This document shows positions 1-6,417 of a stretch of DNA of 10,254 bases, one piece after another. A model generated the notes under the pieces. That model had not been told where the DNA came from. It saw only the letters and a program-made list of their open reading frames with translations, and searched no databases. Origin of the DNA: JAZQQB01 sp045628865 (GTDB taxonomy: Bacteria; Bacillota; Clostridia; Lachnospirales; Lachnospiraceae); contig JAZQQB010000099.1 of NCBI GenBank assembly GCA_045628865.1, forward strand, positions 1 to 10,254, read 5' to 3'. Made by a program: the position numbers and the translations under genes. The number at the start of each line of letters is the position of its first letter. Position 1 is the first letter of the stretch.

Positions 1-1171
1 TCACCTCATTTTTGCCATAGTTAAAGATCAAGGTACCCCAGTCCGGGTGTGCACCACGTCTTGGATCCTCATGTTCATACAAACAGGTTCCATCAAAATT
101 GGACAAACCATGTGTATCTCTTGGGAAATGGGCAGGAACCCAATCCAAAATAATACCAATGCCTGCTTTATGAAGTTCATTACAAAAATACTGGAAATCC
201 TCAGGTGTACCAAATCTGGCAGTTGGTGCATAATAACCAATCACCTGGTAGCCCCAGGATGCATCCAGCGGATGTTCCATGACGGGCATCAGTTCCACAT
301 GGGAATAATGCATATCAAGGACATAATCGATCACCTTTCTGGCAAGTTCTTTATAGTTCAAAAAGCCTCCATCCTCTGTTTTTGCAAAAGACCCTAAATG
401 GATTTCCAAAATATTCATAGGCTCCTTATGAAGATTGGCTTTCTCGCGCTTTCTCATCCATGCCTCATCTGTCCACTCAAAATCAACGATACTTCTGACT
501 ACAGAAGCAGTATCTGGTCTTAGCTGCATACCAAAGGCATATGGATCGGATTTTAAATACACCAAGCCCCCCTTCACGCGAAGCTCATATTTGTAGTTTA
601 AGCCCTCATGCTCTCCTGGGATAAAAAGCTCATAGATCCCAGACATGACATGCTTAGACATAGGATGCATTCTTCCATCCCAGTTATTGAAATCACCAAC
701 TACGCTGACTCTCTCAGCAGATGGTGCCCAAACAGCAAAATACGTACCCTTCACCCCATCAATTTCCATTGGATGGGCTCCTAAAAGATGATAGATCTCA
801 TAGTGGATACCTGCCTGGAATCGTTTCACATCCTCATCTGTGATCAAACTTCCAAAGCGATACGGATCCTCAAAGATCTGCACCTTCTTTTCTGGATATT
901 TTACAAGATACACATAGGAAATAGGCAATTTATGAGGAATAAGCGATGCAAAAAATCCTTCCTCATCTGCCATTTCCATTTCAAATTCTTTTCCCGCAAA
1001 GTCATCCAGAAGCTTTACCTTGACAGACTCTGCCCCTGGATAAAAACACTGGATCAAGGTTTTTGACCCAACTGCCTTGGCTCCTAAAATTTCCTTTGGC
1101 TGATTCTCCTCAGCATAAATCACTGCCTCAATACGAGGCCAATTCATTAATTTGTATAATGCGTCCTTCAT
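1..1171 (-). CDS. glgB: 1,4-alpha-glucan branching enzyme, N-terminal part (cut by window edge)
   Basis: Reading leftward from the ATG at 1171-1169, about 390 codons stay open to the window edge. GlgB transfers alpha-1,4-glucan segments to make alpha-1,6 branches in glycogen, in the cytoplasm. Seen in order: an N-terminal N1-like beta domain (about residues 1-110), a CBM48-type domain with VVGDFNNWDGR around residue 159, then the start of the GH13 barrel with HLGSF, ELMPVMEHP, SWGYQ and DWVPAHFPRD (343-352), and FNYGKNEV at the edge. DWVPAHF and FNYGxNEV are typical of branching enzymes. The catalytic nucleophile and acid lie outside the window, so activity cannot be judged. The start is supported by AGGGGG (1181-1186) nine bases upstream. 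It lies 39 bp downstream of the DUF1015 gene and is probably co-transcribed with it. No other glycogen genes are visible. Confidence 0.95.
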   Translation of the reverse strand, partial: MKDALYKLMNWPRIEAVIYAEENQPKEILGAKAVGSKTLIQCFYPGAESVKVKLLDDFAGKEFEMEMADEEGFFASLIPHKLPISYVYLVKYPEKKVQIFEDPYRFGSLITDEDVKRFQAGIHYEIYHLLGAHPMEIDGVKGTYFAVWAPSAERVSVVGDFNNWDGRMHPMSKHVMSGIYELFIPGEHEGLNYKYELRVKGGLVYLKSDPYAFGMQLRPDTASVVRSIVDFEWTDEAWMRKREKANLHKEPMNILEIHLGSFAKTEDGGFLNYKELARKVIDYVLDMHYSHVELMPVMEHPLDASWGYQVIGYYAPTARFGTPEDFQYFCNELHKAGIGIILDWVPAHFPRDTHGLSNFDGTCLYEHEDPRRGAHPDWGTLIFNYGKNEV

Positions 1172-1210
1172 ACACAATAACCCCCTAAAATTCTAGTAAT
1201 ACCCCTATAT

Positions 1211-2461
1211 TTAATTGTCTAATTCATGAATAAACAATCCACTGCGAAGCTTTGGTTCAAACCATGTTGATTTTGGTGGCATCAGTCTGCCTGCATCTGC
1301 TACCATAAAAAGCTCCTGAATTGATGTTGGATACATAGCAAAAGCCACTTTGCAATCCTTGCGGCATCTATCCTCCAATTCCCCTAAACCGCGGATTCCA
1401 CCAACAAAATCGATTCTTTTATCTGTTTTTGGATCATCTATTCCAAGTACCTTACTCAGTACGGTATTTTGTAAAATCGCAACATCCAGTCCATCTACTG
1501 GATCTTCAGAAGCAAACTGGCTCTTCACTGTAAGCTCATACCACTTCTTTTCAAGATACATCATCACCGTACCCTTTTTCGAAGGAGCTTTTGCTTCCTT
1601 ATATATGTTACCCAATTCAAAATATTCCAAAACCTTATCTAAAAATTCCTCACTGGAATTTCCATTCAGATCCTTCACAACACGGTTGTAGTCCATGATG
1701 TATAATTCCTCATCAGGAAAAAGAACGGATAAAAAGCTGTTAAACTCTTCCTCGCCTGTATATGCAGGATTTGCTTCTCTTCTCTTTAAGCCAACCTTTA
1801 CCGCTGACGCACATCTGTGATGACCATCTGCAATATAGATTTCATTGATACCTGCAAAAGTTTCAGAAATAGAAGCTACCTTTGAAGCCTCATCAATGAT
1901 AAATACGCGGTGTCTGATACCATCATTGGATGTAAAATCATATACCGCATCCTTTTTCTTGGTTTCCAAAACAATGTCATTTATCACATCATTTTTACGA
2001 TATGCCAAAAAAATAGGCCCCGTCTGCGCATTACAGATATCCACATGGCGAATACGGTCAATTTCCTTATCCGCCCTGGTGTTCTCATGTTTTTTGATCA
2101 CGTTATTTAAATAATCATCAATGGATGCACATGCAACCAGACCAGTCTGTGTTCTTCCATTCATGGTAAGTTCGTACAGGTAAAAACAAGGTTTTTCCTC
2201 TCTCACAAAGCTTCCATTCAGAATCCATTCCTTCAAAAGAGATGCTGCTCTTTCATACACCTCATCCGCATAAGTATCAACGGAATCAGAAAGACCTGTT
2301 TCCGCTCTATCGATATTCAAAAAAGAATAAGGCTTATCAGCCACTTCCTTTTTTGCTTCTTCTCTGTTGTAAACATCATATGGAAGTGCTGCGATCTGAT
2401 CTTCCATACCCTTTCTCGGTCTTACAGCCCGAAAAGCTTTTATTACTGCCATATTTCTCAT
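1211..2461 (-). CDS. DUF1015 family protein
   Basis: This 416-residue cytoplasmic protein matches the DUF1015 family by its N-terminus (MAVIKAFRAVRP, then LPYDV and SFLNI) and by the family hallmark ADGHHR at residues 211-216. FLSVLFPDEEL and the C-terminal MPPKSTWFEPKLRSGL also fit. The length is normal for the family. The biochemical function is not established; the His-His-Arg motif suggests a catalytic or metal/phosphate-binding site, which is inference. There is no signal peptide or membrane segment. Two starts compete: ATG at 2461 and ATG at 2452 (MAVIKAF). GAGGGAGG lies only two bases from the first and eleven from the second, and family members usually begin near the second. It appears to be the first gene of a unit with glgB, transcribed from the promoter at 2505-2534. 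Confidence 0.9.
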   Translation of the reverse strand: MRNMAVIKAFRAVRPRKGMEDQIAALPYDVYNREEAKKEVADKPYSFLNIDRAETGLSDSVDTYADEVYERAASLLKEWILNGSFVREEKPCFYLYELTMNGRTQTGLVACASIDDYLNNVIKKHENTRADKEIDRIRHVDICNAQTGPIFLAYRKNDVINDIVLETKKKDAVYDFTSNDGIRHRVFIIDEASKVASISETFAGINEIYIADGHHRCASAVKVGLKRREANPAYTGEEEFNSFLSVLFPDEELYIMDYNRVVKDLNGNSSEEFLDKVLEYFELGNIYKEAKAPSKKGTVMMYLEKKWYELTVKSQFASEDPVDGLDVAILQNTVLSKVLGIDDPKTDKRIDFVGGIRGLGELEDRCRKDCKVAFAMYPTSIQELFMVADAGRLMPPKSTWFEPKLRSGLFIHELDN

Positions 2462-2504
2462 TGCCTCCCTCAGATGTGCGATATTTCGTCACATACTTAC
2501 TTCT

Positions 2505-2534
2505 AATATATCAAAATCCGCCTACCACTTGCAA
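2505..2534 (-). promoter_or_regulatory. Sigma-A-type promoter for the DUF1015-glgB unit
   Basis: On the minus strand TTGCAA (2534-2529) and TATATT (2510-2505) are separated by 18 bases. Transcription would begin near 2498, giving a leader of about 40 bases before the DUF1015 start. The match to consensus is good but it was assigned by eye. It lies back to back with the promoter of the plus-strand 90-residue gene. Confidence 0.5.
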
Positions 2535-2541
2535 GCATGAA

Positions 2542-2570
2542 TTGTATAATCATAAAATTTGTGCTACAAT
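2542..2570 (+). promoter_or_regulatory. Extended -10 promoter for the 90-residue gene
   Basis: TTGTAT (2542-2547) and TACAAT (2565-2570) are 17 bases apart, and TG at 2562-2563 gives an extended -10 (TGCTACAAT). Transcription would start near 2577, about 45 bases before the ATG at 2623. A TATAAT at 2545-2550 is the other possible -10, but it has no -35 at a workable distance. Confidence 0.5.
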
Positions 2571-2622
2571 ACTGCTTGCAACAGATTGTCTGTTACAAAT
2601 ACAAATAGAATCGAGGTTCACT

Positions 2623-2895
2623 ATGACACCAGAAGATAAAGAAATATTAACAAAAATCAATAACTATGCAGACAAGGTAAATAACTACATTGATCCAACA
2701 AAGGTACGTGTAGGTGAACAGTTAGAAAAATTAAAACCAGTTATGGAAGAAATTGCAAAAGAAAAAAATATGTCTGTAGAAGATGTTTTCATCAAGTATA
2801 TGGATCTTACCAGTGAAGTATCTGTTGATAAGGAGCGTAAATTCCAGTCAACAGTTGGAAATATGGGAAACTATGGAGATATGCATTTTTCTTAA
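2623..2895 (+). CDS. Small hypothetical protein, 90 residues
   Basis: I do not recognise this protein. It begins at ATG 2623 with GAGG (2613-2616) six bases upstream and ends in TAA at 2893-2895. The frame is open much further upstream (to about 2242), but that part is antisense to the DUF1015 gene and crosses the promoters, so the 2623 start is preferred. The product is Lys/Glu-rich, with no signal peptide, membrane segment or cysteines. The central stretch (about residues 30-75: EQLEKLKPVMEEIAKE, then SVEDVFIKYMDL) looks alpha-helical, and the tail is Gly/Asn/Met-rich (NMGNYGDMHFS). It has its own promoter and is closed by a strong terminator, so it is a monocistronic, probably genuine gene. 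A small cytoplasmic helical protein is all that can be said. Confidence 0.75.
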   Translation: MTPEDKEILTKINNYADKVNNYIDPTKVRVGEQLEKLKPVMEEIAKEKNMSVEDVFIKYMDLTSEVSVDKERKFQSTVGNMGNYGDMHFS

Positions 2896-2912
2896 ATTCC
2901 ATCTTTATACAC

Positions 2913-2949
2913 AAAAACAGGAGCTGCAGATTAAGCAGCTCCTGTTTTT
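2913..2949. terminator. Bidirectional intrinsic terminator
   Basis: The arms AAAAACAGGAGCTGC (2913-2927) and GCAGCTCCTGTTTTT (2935-2949) are perfectly complementary over 15 bp around a seven-base loop. The A-run and T-run flanking the GC-rich core make it work as a terminator in both directions. It lies between two converging genes, 17 bases after the 90-residue gene and 15 bases beyond the stop of the GGDEF gene. Confidence 0.9.
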
Positions 2950-2964
2950 ATGCCAAACAACAGT

Positions 2965-4554
2965 TTATAACAATTCCGTTGTCATTCTATACTCATTCTT
3001 ATTTTCACTCTTCACCTGATACAACAGCTTATCCGCAGTATATAAATAATCCGTAGATGTTGTATCTGAATTCGGTACACAATTAACTGCTCCCACAGAT
3101 AATGTTATAGCGTGAATGACGCCCGGATTTTCTTTTTCATTTCCTTTTTTTCTTTCCTTCTCAACTACGTTGGTGAACTGTTTATGCGTAATTAGCTTTT
3201 TCAAACAAGACTCAAAGGGTACTCCAGTCATCCCAACCGTTATCACCACAAATTCATCGCCTCCATAACGGCATACCACTGCTTCTTTGCCAAAGCAAAG
3301 TTTCAATACCTTCGCAACAGTCTTTAAGCATTCATCCCCAAACAAATGACCAAAACTATCATTGATAACCTTGAAATAATCCAGATCCACCATACAGATA
3401 CCAAATGGCACCTTTCTATTTTTGGCCATATCCAACATATCATCTATATATGTCTGCAGCCCTGCACGATTGTACGCCTTCGTCAGTTCATCCTGTATAG
3501 ATAACTGACGCATCCGTTCATTCTTTTTTTGAAGTGCCTTTTGTTTCTTACGATTCTTATATATTTCAAGTTCATTGGCAATACAAGCTCCCTGATTAGC
3601 CTCAACCAAGGAAGCTACCTGCTCCTGATAAGTGAAAAAGCGCTCATAAAGATTCTCCTTCGCTTCCCACCCAAACAGTTCTGTAGCCCTGATCAAATAG
3701 TCATAATAGCTTGACCAATAGTTAGCGATGTCACATTTTGTGGCACTTTCCAACATTCTGTCTAAACAAACAGTTGTATAATACTGATGTTTGATCTTAA
3801 TTGCGACATCTGCCAAAATTCTATAGGTATCAAACTGTTCCAAAGCATTCACCGGACGGCACTTCAAATCCAGATAACGTCCAATAGCAAGCTCGGCTTC
3901 CTTCACATCAGACTGCTTCACGGCAATCTTCGCCTTCATCAGCTCATAGGCTGGGGTGGTCTCGTCTATCAGCAAAAGTGCTTTTTCATATTCACCAACG
4001 CCATAATAATACTCCGCCATTTCCTCTTCATATTCCATGCGGGCGATTTTCATTTTATCTTCCGGATAACCAATCAATTCACATAGAGAAAAACTTTTAT
4101 CAAACATATCCTTTGCTCGATCATATTGTCTAAGTCTGCAATATGATACGCCAAAATTAGCGTAAAGCACACGAAGCATTGCGTAATCCTGCCTCTTTGT
4201 AGCGATCTCAATACCCGTACAAAAAAGTGTAGCAGCCCCTACATAATTTTCCATACAGCCATAAACAAACCCCATCAAATTGACAGATATCAAAAATAAA
4301 TCCTCAATTCCAGCCTTCTGTTGAAACTTCAAAGCTTTCAATCCCACATCTGCTGCCTTCTTGACATCACCTAAAAGTAAATAGGATTCACACAGATAAG
4401 TATCCGAAAAAGCATGCATGTACTGAAACTTTTCTGGATCCTGATGCTTACTCAATTTTAAATTTTTACGAAATTCTCTAACTAGACGAAGCTCTTTTGT
4501 AGGATCAGATCGTCTGATCCGCAAGATCTCGTCCATCTGCATATTTAAATCCAT
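2965..4554 (-). CDS. TPR-GGDEF diguanylate cyclase (second gene of pair)
   Basis: This 529-residue protein should make c-di-GMP from two GTP. About residues 1-330 are TPR-like helix pairs (for example SYLLLGDVKKAADVGLKALKF, EYYYGVGEYEKALLLIDE). A basic helical linker (YKNRKKQKALQKKNERMRQLS) leads into the GGDEF domain (about 345-529). Visible motifs are DELTKAYNR, the metal/GTP-binding DLDYFKVINDSFGHLFGDE, RYGGDEF (GGDEF at 431-435), TLSVGAV and ADKLLYQVK. The active-site motif is intact. The inhibitory RxxD five residues upstream is replaced by GKEA, so feedback inhibition by c-di-GMP is not expected. No membrane segment or signal peptide is seen, so it is cytoplasmic. AGGTGAGG lies five bases before ATG 4554. 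The 34 bp gap to the upstream paralogue suggests one transcript. The TPRs probably bind a protein or peptide; the partner is unknown. Confidence 0.92.
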   Translation of the reverse strand: MDLNMQMDEILRIRRSDPTKELRLVREFRKNLKLSKHQDPEKFQYMHAFSDTYLCESYLLLGDVKKAADVGLKALKFQQKAGIEDLFLISVNLMGFVYGCMENYVGAATLFCTGIEIATKRQDYAMLRVLYANFGVSYCRLRQYDRAKDMFDKSFSLCELIGYPEDKMKIARMEYEEEMAEYYYGVGEYEKALLLIDETTPAYELMKAKIAVKQSDVKEAELAIGRYLDLKCRPVNALEQFDTYRILADVAIKIKHQYYTTVCLDRMLESATKCDIANYWSSYYDYLIRATELFGWEAKENLYERFFTYQEQVASLVEANQGACIANELEIYKNRKKQKALQKKNERMRQLSIQDELTKAYNRAGLQTYIDDMLDMAKNRKVPFGICMVDLDYFKVINDSFGHLFGDECLKTVAKVLKLCFGKEAVVCRYGGDEFVVITVGMTGVPFESCLKKLITHKQFTNVVEKERKKGNEKENPGVIHAITLSVGAVNCVPNSDTTSTDYLYTADKLLYQVKSENKNEYRMTTELL

Positions 4555-4588
4555 AAATGCCTCACCTGTTTATAATCGCTTTGTACAC

Positions 4589-6244
4589 TCATTCTTCCTT
4601 GGATACAAAATATCCGTTTCTTCCACTCTGCTTCACCTTATACAATGCCTGATCTGCGAAATGTATATAATCCAAAAATACGGTTGAATCCTTTGGAATC
4701 GCAGAAAAAACACCAATACTAGCTGTTAATTTCACTATTTCCTGTTCCTCGGACAACAAAACAGTTTCACGAATACCCTTTAACAGTTTCTCAATCAGTG
4801 CTTCCCAATCAGCCTTTTTGATTCCATCACCTACCAAGAAAAATTCATCTCCACCAAATCGAACGCCCTTGATCTTATCTGTTTCATACTCTTTGATTGC
4901 CTCTGCAACTGCCTGCAGACAATGATCTCCTGTCAAATGACCATAGACATCATTACACTCCTTGAAATGGTCCAGATCAATGATTGCGATATTGATCATT
5001 TCCTCATTCTTTTTATTATCAGTAAGGATACTTTCTGTAAAGTGCTTCATACCATTTCGGTTTAAAAGCTGAGTCAACGGGTCAATCGTTGAAATCTTTT
5101 CAAACTGATCAATACCCTTCAACAACGTTTCCTTTTCATCGATCATAGATGTCAAAAGACTTCTGTTTTCTAAGGCCTCCACCTGGTCCTTATAATCCTG
5201 GTCCTGATTTTTTCTAACATTATCATAATATTTTTTATATGTTCTATTTAAGGACTCTGTATCCCCCAATTTATCATAATAATCAATCCACCCTCTTAAA
5301 ATAGAAAGCTCGTTGATCTCTGATTCATTCTTTCTTGCAGAATCAGTAATCAGCTCTAAAAGCTCCCTGGCTTCATCAAAAAATCGATGTTTGATCAGAA
5401 CACGCAAGCTCTCCCAGCATGTATTCAAGTCGGAGGAATTATATCTGATCTTCGCATCCTCTGCATATTTTCTTGCAAAGCCAATAGCTTTATCTTCCTC
5501 TCCCATATTTTCTGATAAAGACGCAGCAAATTCCCACACATAGAGACTGATGCTTTCAAATTCTTCATTGGTCACTTCAAAAAGCACTTCCTCCAGATTC
5601 TTCTTAGCTTCCGCATATTTGCCTTCTTCATTTAAACAGATACCAAGATTTAAATGCATTCTGGTCAGACTATAATGATTCTCCTTTGTACTTTTCTCAC
5701 AATGTTCCCTGGCAGCCCATGCCTTTTCAAAAAAACTGTGAGCCTGTTTGGAATAATTATACAACAAAAACACAGCCGCGATATTATTATTAATAAACGC
5801 CTGTGTCTGATAGTCCTTTTCTTCCGTTGCAATTTCCAACGCATTTATGAAATATTTCATCGCAAGAACATAATCTCCCTGTGAATAAAAAACTGCAGCG
5901 ATAACATTATAGCTCTTTCCCAGGTAATCGTTGAAGCCATATTTTTTAAGCATCTTTATGGATTGTAAAAGAATTTCGGATGCCTTTGGCAGATTATCCA
6001 AAGTAAGATAAGCATCCCCTTCATAGAACTTCGCGATGGCCGCATGATAGTAATCCTCCCGCTCCATGCTGATTTCATAAAGCGTAAGGCACATCGCTAA
6101 AACCTTTTCAGGATCTGTAAAACGAAACTCTATTATTTTTTTTAATAATTCATCGCACTCGTTCTCTATATTTCGCATAACATCCATGTCTTTCGTGCAT
6201 TCCTGTCCTTCAGTTTCCATAACATTATAAAATATTTGTTGCAA
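4589..6244 (-). CDS. TPR-GGDEF diguanylate cyclase (first gene of pair)
   Basis: This protein of up to 551 residues has the same plan as its downstream neighbour. TPR-like repeats fill about residues 30-350 (for example FYEGDAYLTLDNLPKASEILL, AVFYSQGDYVLAMKYFINAL, NLGICLNEEGKYAEAKKNLEE). A short helix then leads into a GGDEF domain (about 375-551) with DPLTQLLNRNG, DLDHFKECNDVYGHLTGD, RFGGDEF (GGDEF from residue 464), TASIGVF and ADQALYKVKQSGRNGY. It should be an active, cytoplasmic diguanylate cyclase. The RxxD inhibitory-site position reads TDKI. The start is uncertain. The longest frame begins with TTG at 6244 and no ribosome site; ATG 6220 also has none and lies next to a TATAAT at 6224-6229; ATG 6187 has a GGACAGGA upstream at a long distance. 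Residue numbers use 6244. The start doubt does not touch the domains. Confidence 0.9.
   Translation of the reverse strand: MQQIFYNVMETEGQECTKDMDVMRNIENECDELLKKIIEFRFTDPEKVLAMCLTLYEISMEREDYYHAAIAKFYEGDAYLTLDNLPKASEILLQSIKMLKKYGFNDYLGKSYNVIAAVFYSQGDYVLAMKYFINALEIATEEKDYQTQAFINNNIAAVFLLYNYSKQAHSFFEKAWAAREHCEKSTKENHYSLTRMHLNLGICLNEEGKYAEAKKNLEEVLFEVTNEEFESISLYVWEFAASLSENMGEEDKAIGFARKYAEDAKIRYNSSDLNTCWESLRVLIKHRFFDEARELLELITDSARKNESEINELSILRGWIDYYDKLGDTESLNRTYKKYYDNVRKNQDQDYKDQVEALENRSLLTSMIDEKETLLKGIDQFEKISTIDPLTQLLNRNGMKHFTESILTDNKKNEEMINIAIIDLDHFKECNDVYGHLTGDHCLQAVAEAIKEYETDKIKGVRFGGDEFFLVGDGIKKADWEALIEKLLKGIRETVLLSEEQEIVKLTASIGVFSAIPKDSTVFLDYIHFADQALYKVKQSGRNGYFVSKEE
6224..6229 (-). promoter_or_regulatory. 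Possible -10 element for the GGDEF pair
   Basis: A perfect TATAAT lies on the minus strand here, inside the longest reading of the upstream GGDEF gene. No good -35 is found 16-18 bases upstream. If it is a real -10, transcription starts near 6217 and translation must begin downstream, probably at ATG 6187 or 6178. Confidence 0.25.
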
Positions 6245-6417
6245 AAAGAAAAGAGAGTTTGACGTTTTTTTTTAAAAATTCGAACAATTCACTCCAGAAA
6301 ATTTCTTTATTTTTTTGTGAATGTATGGAATAATAATATGGTCGTGTGCGATATTGCGGTTACTCGTACAGGATATCTATGTATAAATTTCTCGAAGAAA
6401 CGAAAGGAAAAAAGGAA

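Noticed and set aside
47..397. Open plus-strand frame of 116 codons
   Set aside because: It is a shadow of the clearly recognisable glgB on the minus strand.
2242..2622. Upstream extension of the plus-strand frame of the 90-residue gene
   Set aside because: It runs antisense to the DUF1015 coding sequence and across both promoters; the ribosome site at 2613-2616 and extended -10 at 2562-2570 point to ATG 2623.
6346..6417. Longer N-terminus of the esterase from ATG 6346
   Set aside because: It would put 24 polar residues before the signal peptide and has no ribosome site as good as AAAGGA at 6403-6408.
6245..6417. c-di-GMP riboswitch or clear promoter in the divergent gap
   Set aside because: No GEMM-like conserved core is seen, and the -35/-10 pairs found have poor matches or wrong spacing. 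A 9-T run and AT-rich sequence are all that stands out.
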